Shown: positions 1-8,758 of the stretch, in pieces | Layout of the letters: every line of letters starts with the position of its first letter | Position numbering within the stretch: the first letter of the stretch is position 1 | NCBI RefSeq assembly: GCF_900110855.1 | Contig: NZ_FOFA01000002.1 | Coordinates: forward strand, 248,001 to 312,000 | DNA length: 64,000 nt | From: Microlunatus flavus | GTDB lineage: Bacteria; Actinomycetota; Actinomycetes; Propionibacteriales; Propionibacteriaceae | Reading direction: 5' to 3' | Program-made: the position numbers and the translations under genes | Notes under the pieces: model-generated | Told to the model about the DNA's origin: nothing | Databases searched by the model: none | What the model saw: only the letters and a program-made list of their open reading frames with translations

Positions 1-1206
1 GTCCGCTACGAGTCGAGCGGGGACGGCGGGCTGCGCTCGCGGGCCGACTACGCGTACGGCTACGCGGCCGCCCTCGCCGACGGCATCGTCCGGCCCGTGC
101 TCTTCATGGCCTACTCCGGCGACCTGCACTGGCGCACCAGCGCCGGCGACGAGGTCAGCGCCCGGCTCGGCGGGCCGATGACGAAGGACCTGGCCGGGCA
201 GGCGCTGCGGACCGCGCTCGACCCGCACGGTTCCTGGATCCCGGCCGTCCTCCAGGCGGCGGACACGCGGCTCTCGGAGGTCCGCGCCCACATCCCCGAC
301 GCCGGCGGTCTCGTCATCGCCACCGACCAGACCGCGGCGCGGGCGTACGCGGAGCTGCTGCACGCCATCAGCGGGACCAAGCCCGTGGTCGTGCTGTCCG
401 ACGAGCCGGGCTCGAGCAAGCGGATCCAGGCCTTCGCCGACTCCGACGAGCGGTGGATGGTCGCCGTGCGGATGGTCTCGGAGGGTGTCGACGTGCCGCG
501 GCTCTCGGTCGGCGTCTACGCGACGTCGATCTCGACGCCGCTGTTCTTCGCGCAGGCCGTCGGGCGCTTCGTCCGGGCGCGCAAGCGCGGCGAGACGGCG
601 TCGGTCTTCGTGCCGAGCGTGCCGCACCTGCTGCTGCACGCCGCGGAGATGGAGCGCGAGCGCGACCACGTGCTGCGGGCCCCCGGCGGCCAGGACGACG
701 GGCTCGACGACGCCGCCCTCGACGACTCCCTGCTCGCCGAGGCCGAGCGCGAGCAGTCGGAGGAGGACCGGCTCGAGGGCGGCGGGTTCGCGGCGCTGGC
801 CAGCGAGGCCGACTTCGACCGCGTGGTCTTCGACGGCGGCGAGTTCGGCATGACCGCGGCCAGCGGCAGCGCGGAGGAGCAGGACTACCTGGGCCTGCCC
901 GGCCTGCTGGAGCCCGACCAGGTCAAGGACCTGCTGCGGCGCCATCAGGACACCCAGTCACGCTCGACCGGCCAGGCCCCGCGGCCCACGGTGGACGCGA
1001 CGGCGGGGGAGCGGCTCAAGGAGCTGCGCCGCGAGCTGAACGGACTCGTCGCCGCCTGGCACCACCGCACCAGCAGCCCGCACGGCGTCATCCACGCCGA
1101 CCTCCGTACGGCCTGCGGCGGCCCGCCCACCGCGGTCGCCTCCGCCGACGACCTCGAGCGGCGCATCGCCACGATCCGCAGCTGGGCGGTCCACCGCCGC
1201 TCGTAG
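1..1206 (+). CDS. DEAD/DEAH-box helicase, C-terminal part (5' end outside window)
   Basis: The frame is open from base 1, so the N-terminal part, including the Walker A and B motifs, lies upstream; 401 residues are visible. The segment SEGVDVPRLSV followed by QAVGRFVRAR reads as helicase motifs V and VI of a superfamily 2 enzyme, with the arginine finger in the GRFVR stretch, so this is the RecA-like domain 2. After it come an acidic region (about residues 225-265) and a helical tail with no recognised domain. The role is presumably ATP-dependent DNA or RNA unwinding or translocation; the substrate cannot be told. It converges on the mannitol dehydrogenase gene, with a strong palindrome between the two. 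Confidence 0.85.
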   Translation, partial: VRYESSGDGGLRSRADYAYGYAAALADGIVRPVLFMAYSGDLHWRTSAGDEVSARLGGPMTKDLAGQALRTALDPHGSWIPAVLQAADTRLSEVRAHIPDAGGLVIATDQTAARAYAELLHAISGTKPVVVLSDEPGSSKRIQAFADSDERWMVAVRMVSEGVDVPRLSVGVYATSISTPLFFAQAVGRFVRARKRGETASVFVPSVPHLLLHAAEMERERDHVLRAPGGQDDGLDDAALDDSLLAEAEREQSEEDRLEGGGFAALASEADFDRVVFDGGEFGMTAASGSAEEQDYLGLPGLLEPDQVKDLLRRHQDTQSRSTGQAPRPTVDATAGERLKELRRELNGLVAAWHHRTSSPHGVIHADLRTACGGPPTAVASADDLERRIATIRSWAVHRRS

Positions 1207-1298
1207 CTCGACGACCCGGGCGTACGGCGGACACCTTGCCACCGGGCGCCGCTTGCCTCAGGTTCCTCGTGCTCTTCCCGCCCTGCAGAGTGCGCAGA

Positions 1299-1334
1299 GC
1301 CCGTGCATTTCACGATGTCGTGAAATGCACGGGC
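1299..1334. terminator. 36-bp perfect palindrome, probable bidirectional terminator
   Basis: Arms GCCCGTGCATTTCACGA (1299-1315) and its exact reverse complement (1318-1334) flank a two-base centre. It lies between two convergent genes ending at 1206 (+) and 1355 (-), the expected place for a terminator serving both strands. There is no U-tract, which is common in GC-rich actinobacteria. Confidence 0.7.
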
Positions 1335-1354
1335 CCGCGCCACGCCAGGAACCC

Positions 1355-2863
1355 TCAGCGGGCGTTCGCGACCAGGTTCTCCAGCGTCGCCCGGGAACCG
1401 TGCTCGTGCAGCGAGGCGAGGGTCGCCAGGTACGGCTTCGTGAACGTCTCCTGCTCGGCGAGGTCGCCGAAGAGGTCGGTGTTCTTGACGAAGGCGAGCG
1501 GGTCGTCCTGCTGCTGCTGGGCGAGGGCCTTGAGGCTGTCGGCCAGCTGGTCGACGATCTCGATCGGCTCGCCCTGCTCGTCGACCGCCTCGTCGTAGCG
1601 GGCCCAGCTGGCCACGATCGCCGCCGAGAGGCTGACGTCGCGCCCGGAGGCCACGTTCTCCTTGATGACGGGCACGAGCCACTTCGGGATGCGGTCCGAG
1701 CTCTCGGCGCACAGGCGCGCGACGGTGTCGCGCACGCCCGCGTTGCTGAACCGCTCGATCAGCTGCGGCTTGTAGACGTCGAGGTCCACGCCGGGCACCG
1801 GCTGGAGGGTGGGCGTGGCCTCCCGGTTCATGTAGTCGAGCAGGAACGTCGCGAACAGCGGGTCCTGGCACACCTCGTGCACCAGCCGGTAGCCGGCGAG
1901 GTAGCCGAAGTAGCACAGCGCCTGGTGGCTCGCGTTGAGCAGCCGCAGCTTCATCAGCTCGTACGGCTCGACGTCGGGCACGACCTCGACGCCGACCTCC
2001 TCGTACGGCGGGCGCCCGTCGGTGAAGCGCTCCTCCAGCACCCACTGCGTGAAGGGCTCGCACACCACCGGCCACGCGTCGTCGATGCCGAAGCGCTCCG
2101 CCACCTGCGCGCGGTCCTCGTCGGTGGTGACCGGGGTGATGCGGTCGACCATCGAGTTGGGGAACGCCACGTGCTCGGCGACCCAGTCGCCCAGGCCCGC
2201 GTCCCCGGACGCCTCGCCCTTCAGCCGCGCGTACGCGGTGAAGACCTCGGCGGCGATGTGGCCGTTGCCCTGGATGTTGTCGCAGGACATGATCGTGAAC
2301 GGCACGACGCCGCGATCGCGGCGCCGCACCAGGGCCTCGGTGACGAGGCCGAAGACCGTCTGCGGGGCGGCGCCGGCCTGGAGGTCCGCGACGACCTTGG
2401 GGTTGGTGGCGTCGAACTTCCCGGTGACGGGGGAGAAGTTGTAGCCGCCCTCGGTGACGGTCAGCGAGACGATCTTGGTGGCCGGGTCGGCCATCTTCTC
2501 GATCACCGCCTCGGGGTCGTCGGGGGCGTACAGGTACTCCACGATCGAGCCGATGACCCGCGGCTCCCAGCTGCCGTCCGCGTCCTTGAGGACGAGGGTG
2601 TAGAGGCAGTCCTGGGAGACCAGCGCGTCGCGCATGCGCAGGTCGAACGGCATGACGCCCACGCCGCAGATGCCGAGGTCGAGGGCCTTGCCCTCGTTCA
2701 TCAGCCGGTCCAGGTACATCGCCTGGTGCGCGCGGTGGAAGCCGCCCACCCCGAAGTGCACGATCCCGGTCGTGACCTGGCTGCGGTCGTACGACGGCCC
2801 GGGGACGTCGAGCGAGCCGACCGTGCCCGCGGACAGCTTGACCGCCGTGCTGGTCGCCGTCAC
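1355..2863 (-). CDS. Mannitol 2-dehydrogenase family protein (polyol dehydrogenase)
   Basis: This 502-residue protein is of the long-chain polyol-specific dehydrogenase family, which oxidises mannitol, arabinitol or related polyols to the ketose with NAD+. The N-terminal VHFGVGGFHRAHQ is the nucleotide-binding signature, and KLRLLNASH near residue 304 carries the family's catalytic Lys, Asn and His. The GTG start is fixed by a GTGA overlap with the stop of the upstream permease gene. It is the last gene of a leftward operon of lipoprotein, two permeases and dehydrogenase, so the imported polyol is probably oxidised straight after entry. The exact polyol cannot be read from the sequence. Confidence 0.92.
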   Translation of the reverse strand: MTATSTAVKLSAGTVGSLDVPGPSYDRSQVTTGIVHFGVGGFHRAHQAMYLDRLMNEGKALDLGICGVGVMPFDLRMRDALVSQDCLYTLVLKDADGSWEPRVIGSIVEYLYAPDDPEAVIEKMADPATKIVSLTVTEGGYNFSPVTGKFDATNPKVVADLQAGAAPQTVFGLVTEALVRRRDRGVVPFTIMSCDNIQGNGHIAAEVFTAYARLKGEASGDAGLGDWVAEHVAFPNSMVDRITPVTTDEDRAQVAERFGIDDAWPVVCEPFTQWVLEERFTDGRPPYEEVGVEVVPDVEPYELMKLRLLNASHQALCYFGYLAGYRLVHEVCQDPLFATFLLDYMNREATPTLQPVPGVDLDVYKPQLIERFSNAGVRDTVARLCAESSDRIPKWLVPVIKENVASGRDVSLSAAIVASWARYDEAVDEQGEPIEIVDQLADSLKALAQQQQDDPLAFVKNTDLFGDLAEQETFTKPYLATLASLHEHGSRATLENLVANAR

Positions 2864-3762
2864 TTGACCGCTCCGAGCGACAGGCCCTGCACGAGCTTGT
2901 CCTGGGCCGCGAAGCCCGCGATCAGCACGGGCAGCGAGACCGCGGTGGCGGCCGCGCACACCTTGGCCAGGAACAGGCCCTGCGAGGTGACGAAGCTGGT
3001 CAGGAAGACCGGGGCGGTCTGCGCCACGATGCTGGTCAGGGTGTTGGCCAGCAGCAGCTCGTTCCAGCTGAAGATGAAGCAGATCAGCGCGGTGGCCGCG
3101 ATCCCGGGGGAGATGATCGGCACGATGACGCTGCGCAGCGTGCGGATCAGGCCGGCCCCGTCGAGCGCGGCGGCCTCGAACAGCTCGACCGGGATGTCGG
3201 CGAGGAAGCTGCGCAGCATCCACACCGCGATCGGCAGGTTCATGGCCGCGTACAGGATGACCATGAAGTTGATGTTGTCGAGCACGCCCAGCGTGCGGGC
3301 GATCAGGTAGAGCGGCAGCAGGCCCGCGACCGCCGGCAGGAACTTGGTCGACAGGAAGAAGAACATGACGTCGGTCCACTTCTGGACCGGCTTGACGCTG
3401 AGCGCGTACGCCGCGGGGATCGCCAGCAGGATGACGACGATCGTCGAGACGATCGAGGCCGTCGCGGAGTTGATCAGCGGCGGCCACGGGCTCGCGCCCG
3501 AGGAGGCGCCGAAGAACTCGCGGTAGCCGTCGAGGGTGAGCGGGGCGAAGAAGCTCGGCGGGTTGGTGGCCGCGTCGATCTCGGAGTGCAGGCTGGTCAG
3601 GACCATCCACACGACCGGGAACACGAAGATGATCCCGATCACCCAGGCCAGCAGCCCGAGGGCGACGTTGGCGCGTCGCGAGCCGAGGTGACGCGCGCGG
3701 GCGTTGGACGCCCGCCGGGTGGCAGCGGTCTTGGACGGGTTGGCGGCGAGCGCGGTCGTCAT
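2860..3762 (-). CDS. Carbohydrate ABC transporter permease, MalG type (polyol importer)
   Basis: A 300-residue inner-membrane permease with six predicted membrane segments, the first about residues 32-54 after a basic N-terminus. The EAAxxDGA motif that contacts the ATPase is present as LFEAAALDGAGLIRTLR. The start is ATG in an ATGA overlap with the preceding permease, and its own stop overlaps the dehydrogenase GTG, so the three genes should be translationally coupled. With the other permease it forms the channel for the polyol captured by the lipoprotein at 4843-6228. No ATPase gene is present in the operon. Confidence 0.93.
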   Translation of the reverse strand: MTTALAANPSKTAATRRASNARARHLGSRRANVALGLLAWVIGIIFVFPVVWMVLTSLHSEIDAATNPPSFFAPLTLDGYREFFGASSGASPWPPLINSATASIVSTIVVILLAIPAAYALSVKPVQKWTDVMFFFLSTKFLPAVAGLLPLYLIARTLGVLDNINFMVILYAAMNLPIAVWMLRSFLADIPVELFEAAALDGAGLIRTLRSVIVPIISPGIAATALICFIFSWNELLLANTLTSIVAQTAPVFLTSFVTSQGLFLAKVCAAATAVSLPVLIAGFAAQDKLVQGLSLGAVK

Positions 3763-4730
3763 CAGTTGCCTTCCTCGAACAGGCTGGACACGGTGCGCAG
3801 GGCGAAGGTCGCGATGATGATCGTGCCGATCACGACGATCACGCCCTGGGCGGAGGCGAGCCCGTAGTCCTGGGCGTTGTAGAGCGTCTGGTAGACGGTG
3901 TACGGCAGGTTGGCCGTGCCGTACGCGCCTCCGGTCAGGGTGAAGACCGAGTCGAACTGCTGGATGATGTAGATCGTCCCGAGCAGCCCGGCGAGCTCCA
4001 GGTAGCGGCGCATGTGCGGCATCGTGATGTTGGCGAAGGTCTGCCACGCGTTCGCGCCGTCGACCGACGCGGCCTCGAGCACGTCACCGGGGCGCGACTG
4101 CAGGCCGGCCAGCAGGATCAGCGTCATGAACGGCGTCCACTGCCAGATCAGCTCGGCCATGATCGCCAGCCGCGGGACGTCGGTGATCCAGTCCGGCTGC
4201 GGCGCGTTCGCCCCGAAGACCTGGGTGAGCAGGCCGTTGAAGAGCCCGTACTCCGGGTTGTAGAGCGCGTGCTTCCACAGCAGCGCGGCGGCGACCGGCA
4301 CCACGAGGAACGGCGCGATCATCATCGTGCGGACGGCGCCGCGGCCGATGAAGTTGCGGTTCAGCAGCAGCGAGATGCCGAGGCCGAAGGCGAGCGAGAC
4401 CAGCACCACGGTGACGGTCAGCAGGATGGTGAAGAAGACGCTCGAGCGCAGGCTCGCGTCGGTGAAGACCGTCTTGAAGTTCTGCAGCGTCCCGAAGGCG
4501 ATCTCGTCGGGGTAGTTCGCGTTCCAGTTGGTGAACGAGATGATGATCGTCGCCAGGAACGGCAGCTGGGTCATGATCACGACGAACACCAGGGCAGGCA
4601 GCAGCGGCACGCGCCGCGCCCAGCCCTTCTTGTCGCCCCAGCGCTCCGCGAAGCTCGGCTGGGGCTGCTTGCTCTTCTTCGGCTGACCGGCGCGGGGCGG
4701 CGCCGACGGCGTGGCGGTGGCGGTGGCCAT
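3762..4730 (-). CDS. Carbohydrate ABC transporter permease, MalF type (polyol importer)
   Basis: This 322-residue integral membrane permease has a Lys/Pro-rich cytoplasmic N-terminus (KKSKQPQPS) followed by about six membrane helices. The cytoplasmic EAA loop reads LEAASVDGANAWQTF. It heads the tightly overlapped part of the operon and follows the binding-protein gene after a 112-base gap containing a stem-loop. It pairs with the 300-residue permease downstream; specificity for a sugar alcohol is inferred from the dehydrogenase in the same operon. Confidence 0.93.
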   Translation of the reverse strand: MATATATPSAPPRAGQPKKSKQPQPSFAERWGDKKGWARRVPLLPALVFVVIMTQLPFLATIIISFTNWNANYPDEIAFGTLQNFKTVFTDASLRSSVFFTILLTVTVVLVSLAFGLGISLLLNRNFIGRGAVRTMMIAPFLVVPVAAALLWKHALYNPEYGLFNGLLTQVFGANAPQPDWITDVPRLAIMAELIWQWTPFMTLILLAGLQSRPGDVLEAASVDGANAWQTFANITMPHMRRYLELAGLLGTIYIIQQFDSVFTLTGGAYGTANLPYTVYQTLYNAQDYGLASAQGVIVVIGTIIIATFALRTVSSLFEEGN

Positions 4731-4791
4731 GCGTGCTCCTCGGTGGCTCGGGTGGGGCGCCGGATCGGCAGGCGCCGGACGAGGGCGAGGC

Positions 4792-4830
4792 CGGGTCGTG
4801 CTGCGCCTGAGTTGGACGCGGCACGACCCG
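4792..4830 (-). terminator. Stem-loop between binding-protein and permease genes
   Basis: Inverted arms CGGGTCGTGC (4792-4801) and GCACGACCCG (4821-4830) form a 10-bp stem with a 19-base loop, just after the lipoprotein stop and before the permease start. Such elements often attenuate or stabilise mRNA so that binding protein is made in excess over permease. A comparable structure occurs at 36796-36838 in the third importer. Confidence 0.5.
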
Positions 4831-4842
4831 ACCTCGTGCGAG

Positions 4843-6228
4843 CTACTTGCCCTTGTACTTGTCGCCCGCGGCCTGCGCGAGCTTCTGACCGTTGTTCAGC
4901 GCGTCGTCGACGCTCGTCTTGCCCGCGATCACGCCGGAGACGTCCTGGCTGATCTTGGTGGCGAAGTCGGTGAACTCCGGGATGTCGACGAACTGGATGC
5001 CGACGGTCGGGCGCGGCTGCACGCCCGGGTTGGTCGGGTCGGCCGACTCGATCGCCTTGCGGGTCGGCTCGGCGAAGGCGGAGGCCGCCTTCACGTAGTC
5101 GGCGTTCTTGTACGTCGACTCACGCTTGCCGGCGGGCACGGTCGCCCAGCCGTCCTGCGCACCGACGAGCTCCTCGTACTTCTGCGAGGACGCCCAGGAG
5201 ATGAACTTCCAGGCGTTGTCGGCCTTCTGGCTCTTCTTCTCGATCGCCCACGACCAGGCGTACAGCCAGCCGGACGACTTGGTCTCCTTCACCGGGGCCT
5301 GGACGTAGGCCATCTTGCCCTTGACGGGGGAGTCCGGCGCCTCGAGCGAGCCCGCGGCGGAGGTGGCGTCGTACCACATGGCGACCTTGCTCTGGGTGGT
5401 CGCCGTCAGGCACTCGGCGAAACCGGCCTGCGCCGCGCCCGCCTCGCCGTGCTCCTTGACCAGGTTGGTGTAGAAGGTCGTGGCGTCCTTGAACGGCTGC
5501 GCGTTGACCTGGGCGTTCCAGTCCTTGTCGAACCAGGTGCCCCCGTAGGTGTTGACCACGGTGGTCAGCGGCGCGAAGACCTCGCCCCAGCCGGGGAGGC
5601 CGCGCAGGCAGATGCCCTTCATGCCCGACTCCGCGCCGTCCATCTTGGCGGCGGCCGCGGCGACCTCGTCCCAGGTCGGGGTCTCGTTGAACTTCACGCC
5701 GACCTTGTCGGCGATGTCCTTGCGGTACATGAGGAAGGACGACTCGCCGTAGAACGGCTCGCCGTAGAGCTTGCCGTCCGGACCCTTGAGCGAGTTGGTC
5801 ATCGACGGGAAGATGTCGGCCTGGTTGAAGGCCGTGTCGCTCTTGTAGGCGCCGATGTCGTCCATCGAGGTGAGCCAGCCGTTCTTGGAGTAGAACGGGA
5901 TCTCGAAGTTCGACAGGGTCGCCACGTCGAACTGGCCCGACTGGTTGGCGAACTCCTGCTGCGCCTGGTTGCGCATGTCGTTCTCCGGCTTGACGGTGAA
6001 GTTCACCGTGATGCCGGACTCCTTGGTGAACTCGCCGATGTGCTTCTGCAGAGCGAGCATCTGCGGGTTGTTGACCATGAGGACGTTGATGGAGTTGTCG
6101 GCGCCTCCACCACCACCACCACCGCCGCCTCCGACACCTCCGGCACCGCCGGCGCCGCTGCACGCGGCGGTCGCGGCGAGCACGGTGGACAGGCCGACGG
6201 CGGCGAGCACCTTGGACGTCACGCGCAT
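4843..6228 (-). CDS. Sugar-alcohol ABC transporter substrate-binding lipoprotein
   Basis: A 461-residue solute-binding protein with a lipoprotein signal peptide whose lipobox ends AATAAC, giving a lipidated Cys near residue 23. A very glycine-rich linker follows (about residues 24-41), then a two-lobed binding domain beginning near INVLMVNN. GWGEVFAPLTTVVN and YGGTWFD resemble polyol-binding (SmoE/MtlE-like) proteins, fitting the dehydrogenase in the operon. ATG at 6228 is chosen because the signal peptide begins there; in-frame sequence further upstream is not signal-like. It is first in the operon and should capture polyol at the cell surface. Confidence 0.93.
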   Translation of the reverse strand: MRVTSKVLAAVGLSTVLAATAACSGAGGAGGVGGGGGGGGGGADNSINVLMVNNPQMLALQKHIGEFTKESGITVNFTVKPENDMRNQAQQEFANQSGQFDVATLSNFEIPFYSKNGWLTSMDDIGAYKSDTAFNQADIFPSMTNSLKGPDGKLYGEPFYGESSFLMYRKDIADKVGVKFNETPTWDEVAAAAAKMDGAESGMKGICLRGLPGWGEVFAPLTTVVNTYGGTWFDKDWNAQVNAQPFKDATTFYTNLVKEHGEAGAAQAGFAECLTATTQSKVAMWYDATSAAGSLEAPDSPVKGKMAYVQAPVKETKSSGWLYAWSWAIEKKSQKADNAWKFISWASSQKYEELVGAQDGWATVPAGKRESTYKNADYVKAASAFAEPTRKAIESADPTNPGVQPRPTVGIQFVDIPEFTDFATKISQDVSGVIAGKTSVDDALNNGQKLAQAAGDKYKGK

Positions 6229-6382
6229 CTGGGAAAACCTCTCTGACTCCGGACGGGGACCCCGCACGGCGTCAGCAGGGCTGCTCCGGTGCGGGACGGC
6301 AGCCCTCGAGACCCGGGGGAGCGCGGCGCCTCGTCGGCATCCTCGTTCCCGCAGACCCCACCGGCTGCCCTTGCGAGGACAG

Positions 6383-6419
6383 GTATATCTGAACAGACCC
6401 TCAGGTGACCAGACGTCTG
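6383..6419 (-). promoter_or_regulatory. Probable promoter/operator of the polyol importer operon
   Basis: Read leftward, TATACC (6383-6388) stands out as a -10-like element in GC-rich DNA about 155 bases before the lipoprotein start. Immediately upstream is a perfect palindrome CAGACGTCTG (6410-6419), a plausible repressor or activator site. A weaker hairpin (arms 6277-6284 and 6299-6306) lies in the resulting leader. No regulator gene is adjacent. Confidence 0.4.
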
Positions 6420-6519
6420 CGCGTGTTGCCCGAATGTTCGTTATCGGATCGGTATCCGCGGCCTCCAGGCGGGAGATCGTGCCCGCCTGGTTGGAATCGG
6501 TCCCACAGGTGGCGCAACT

Positions 6520-6525
6520 TAGGAT
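6520..6525 (+). promoter_or_regulatory. Leaderless -10 element of the RDD gene
   Basis: TAGGAT sits seven bases before the ATG at 6533, so transcription probably begins at or next to the start codon. No Shine-Dalgarno sequence is visible. Confidence 0.6.
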
Positions 6526-6532
6526 GGCGCCC

Positions 6533-7330
6533 ATGTCTGACATCCCGGTGGGCTCACCTCCGGCCCCGCCGGGCCGCCACGCCGCTCCCGGCGGCTGGTA
6601 CCCGGACCCGCTCGACCGGTCGCGCGAACGCTACTGGGACGGCTGGCAGTGGTCGCGGAACACGCGCGCGGCCGAGCGACCTCCCCAGGCTCCTGCACCG
6701 CAGCCCGTCGGCGCGCCCGGCGCGTACGCGGCCCTGCCCGCGACGGGCTACGGGGTGCGGTCGACCGGCGTCTCGCGCCAGGCGGCGACGACCGCCGACG
6801 GCGTGCCCCTGGCCGGCTGGTGGTGGCGGGCGCTCGCCGGGCTCGTCGACGCGGTCCTGGTGGGCGTCGTGACCGGGCTGCTGTCGCTGCCCTTCTACAC
6901 CGAGCTCGTCCGGGCGGTGGGCGCCTACTGGGGCGAGACGTTCCGCGCGGCGCAGGCCGGCTCGACCACGCCGCCCCCCACCCCGAACTTCGCCGCGATG
7001 CTCAGCGGGACCGACCAGCTCCTCCTGGTGCTCATCGGCCTCGCCGTGGGCCTGGCCTACCACCTGCCGCTGCTGCGCCTGCGTGGCGCGACCGTGGGGA
7101 TGCTGGCCTGCGGCCTGCGGGTCGTCCGCCTCGACGAGGGGCGCGCCCCCGGCCCGCTCGAGTGGCCGCGGGTGCTCACCCGCACCCTGATCTGGGTGCT
7201 GCCCGGCGCGCTCGGCGTGTTCCCCTTCACGCTGCTCACCGTCGCCGACGTGCTGCTGCCCCTGTGGCACCCGAAGCGCCAGACCCTGCACGACCTCGCT
7301 GCGCGCACGCAGGTCGTCCGCCTGCGCTGA
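6533..7330 (+). CDS. RDD family membrane protein with N-terminal DUF2510 domain
   Basis: This 265-residue protein begins with a DUF2510 motif (GGWYPDPLDRSRERYWDG, about residues 18-35), a short Trp-rich module common at the N-terminus of actinobacterial membrane proteins. A Pro/Ala-rich linker leads to an RDD domain (about residues 95-260) with several membrane helices. The signature residues include WWRALAGLVDAVLVG and, later, LRVVRLDEGR. Its function is unknown; some RDD proteins transport ions. ATG at 6533 is preferred over one nine bases upstream because of the TAGGAT spacing. It is monocistronic and converges on the gene at 7485. Confidence 0.85.
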   Translation: MSDIPVGSPPAPPGRHAAPGGWYPDPLDRSRERYWDGWQWSRNTRAAERPPQAPAPQPVGAPGAYAALPATGYGVRSTGVSRQAATTADGVPLAGWWWRALAGLVDAVLVGVVTGLLSLPFYTELVRAVGAYWGETFRAAQAGSTTPPPTPNFAAMLSGTDQLLLVLIGLAVGLAYHLPLLRLRGATVGMLACGLRVVRLDEGRAPGPLEWPRVLTRTLIWVLPGALGVFPFTLLTVADVLLPLWHPKRQTLHDLAARTQVVRLR

Positions 7331-7338
7331 CGAGTGGC

Positions 7339-7465
7339 GCTCCCTGAGGCCCGTCGACGCTCCCTGAGCTTGTGGAAGGGCCTCTCCGCGACGCTCCCGG
7401 AGCTTGTGGAAGGGCCTCGCCGCGAACGCTCCCTGAGCCTGTCGAAGGGCCCGGAGTGGTCGGCG
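7339..7465. repeat. Cluster of four REP-like repeats (GCTCCCTGAGCCTGTCGAAG family)
   Basis: Four imperfect copies of a 22-base unit start at 7339 (partial), 7359, 7393 and 7428, sharing GCTCCCTGAGC followed by TTGTGGAAGGG or CTGTCGAAGGG. The last copy with its CGGAGTGGTCGGCG tail recurs almost exactly at 25933-25970. The cluster fills the gap between two convergent genes. It looks like a dispersed intergenic repeat, not a CRISPR. Confidence 0.75.
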
Positions 7466-7484
7466 GGAGCGGACCGTGCCCGCG

Positions 7485-8204
7485 CTACAGGAGCCCGGCC
7501 CGGCCCAGCGTGTCGAGGGTCGGGCCCGGGTCGACGACGTCCGCACCGCGGAGCCGGCGCCGGACGCGGGCCTGGGTGGCGGCGTCCCAGCCGCCGAGGC
7601 CGGCGGTCGCCCGGGCGGGCTCGACGTGGGCGAGGAGCGCCTCCGCGTCCTCGGGGTCGGCGCCGTCGACGAGGGCCTCGACCGCCATCAGCAGGCCGAC
7701 GAGCCCGTACGGCCCGTAGGCGTCAGCGCCCAGGCCGGTCGCCTTGAAGGCCAGGTCGGCCTCGACCAGCACGGACAGCCGGGTGGCGGCGCCGGGTGGC
7801 GCGAGGTCGACGCGTCCGAGGAGACCCGCGGCCTCGACCACCTCGACCGCCTCGACGAACCCGCGCCCGTCGGGCAGGCCCACGTGCACGTCGACCCCGT
7901 CCGGCAGGTCCGCCGCGGCGGCGACCACGCGGCCGGCGTTGCCGGGCAGGTCGTCGAGGTCGCGCAGCACGCTCTCGACCGCCACGAGCCGGAGCGACCC
8001 CGCGCGACGCGCGAGCGCGGTGAGCGACCCGGCGCCGCCGGCGACGACCACGCTCAGGTCGACGTCGTCGTCCTGGGTCGACAGCCGGTCGTCGGGCACG
8101 ACGAGCGGCCCGAGCGCCCAGCCGGTGGGACCGTCGCGCAGCGCGCGGTGGGTGGCCGCCCCGGCCCCTGAGGCGTCGTGCAGCAGTCCGCGGAAGACCT
8201 CCAT
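7485..8204 (-). CDS. Hypothetical protein
   Basis: A 239-residue Ala/Leu/Val-rich soluble protein that I do not recognise; no signal peptide, membrane span or catalytic motif is evident. The middle part alternates hydrophobic strands and helices (LRLVAVESVLRDLDDL, GVDVHVGLPDGRGFVEAV), suggesting a compact alpha/beta fold. The ATG at 8204 lies 23 bases after the stop of the DinB-like gene, making it the last gene of the pncB-pncA operon. Codon use matches the neighbours. The operon context is the only functional clue. Confidence 0.7.
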   Translation of the reverse strand: MEVFRGLLHDASGAGAATHRALRDGPTGWALGPLVVPDDRLSTQDDDVDLSVVVAGGAGSLTALARRAGSLRLVAVESVLRDLDDLPGNAGRVVAAAADLPDGVDVHVGLPDGRGFVEAVEVVEAAGLLGRVDLAPPGAATRLSVLVEADLAFKATGLGADAYGPYGLVGLLMAVEALVDGADPEDAEALLAHVEPARATAGLGGWDAATQARVRRRLRGADVVDPGPTLDTLGRAGLL

Positions 8205-8227
8205 GGCGGAGAGTCTGCCCGGCGGGC

Positions 8228-8758
8228 TCAGAGCAGCGGCAGGCGCTCCGCGCCGGCGCCCAGCGTCCGCAGCTCGTCCGCCGTCGCGGCCCGCCGTCCG
8301 GTGGCGAGCAGCACCGCGCCGGCGTCGTCGTCGCCCGGCAGCCGGTCGCCGAGGAGCGCCTCGACGGTCTGCCGCGCCAGGGCCAGGGCGCGCGCCGGTG
8401 GCGACGGCACCGCGAGGTCGCGGGCGAGGTCGAGCTGGTGGACGGCGAGCTCGACCGCCCAGGTGGCCAGGAAGTCGCCCGTGGTGAGCACGCGGCCCTG
8501 GAACCCGAGCGTCGCGTCCTCGACGCGGTCGACGCCGGTGCGGAGCGCGGCGGCCACCGCCACCAGCTGCGCGACCGCGCCGACCGGCCGTCGGCTGGCC
8601 GACCCGAGGCGGCGGATGGCGACGATGCGCGCGACCGGGTCGTCGGAACCGCCCGGCGGCGGTTCGGACCAGTACGTGGCCGCGTCCCGGTCCGGCCTGC
8701 GGGGCGCCGACCCGACGCCGAGCAGCGCCGCCGCCACCTCGTCGAGCCCGGACCGCAC
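8228..8758 (-). CDS. Maleylpyruvate isomerase N-terminal/DinB-like (mycothiol-dependent type) protein; true start probably upstream
   Basis: The visible 176 residues from GTG at 8758 belong to the DinB/MDMPI superfamily, whose members are mycothiol-dependent metal enzymes in actinobacteria. VELAVHQLDLAR supplies the C-terminal Glu and His ligands. The conserved N-terminal helix, including the metal-ligand His (VDVVTH), is encoded in frame just upstream of that GTG, back to about 8890. No ATG, GTG or TTG exists between that region and the pncA stop. A CTG at 8900-8902 (LQVTHDEGRRAFL...) is the best candidate, giving about 224 residues. The substrate is unknown; it shares an operon with pncB and pncA. 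Confidence 0.75.
   Translation of the reverse strand: MRSGLDEVAAALLGVGSAPRRPDRDAATYWSEPPPGGSDDPVARIVAIRRLGSASRRPVGAVAQLVAVAAALRTGVDRVEDATLGFQGRVLTTGDFLATWAVELAVHQLDLARDLAVPSPPARALALARQTVEALLGDRLPGDDDAGAVLLATGRRAATADELRTLGAGAERLPLL

Noticed and set aside
1253-3310. 685-residue open frame on the plus strand
   Set aside because: Antisense to the mannitol dehydrogenase and permease genes; no domain and biased composition.
7339-7465. Possible CRISPR array
   Set aside because: Only four imperfect copies with unequal, very short spacers, and no cas genes; the unit also occurs alone at 25933.
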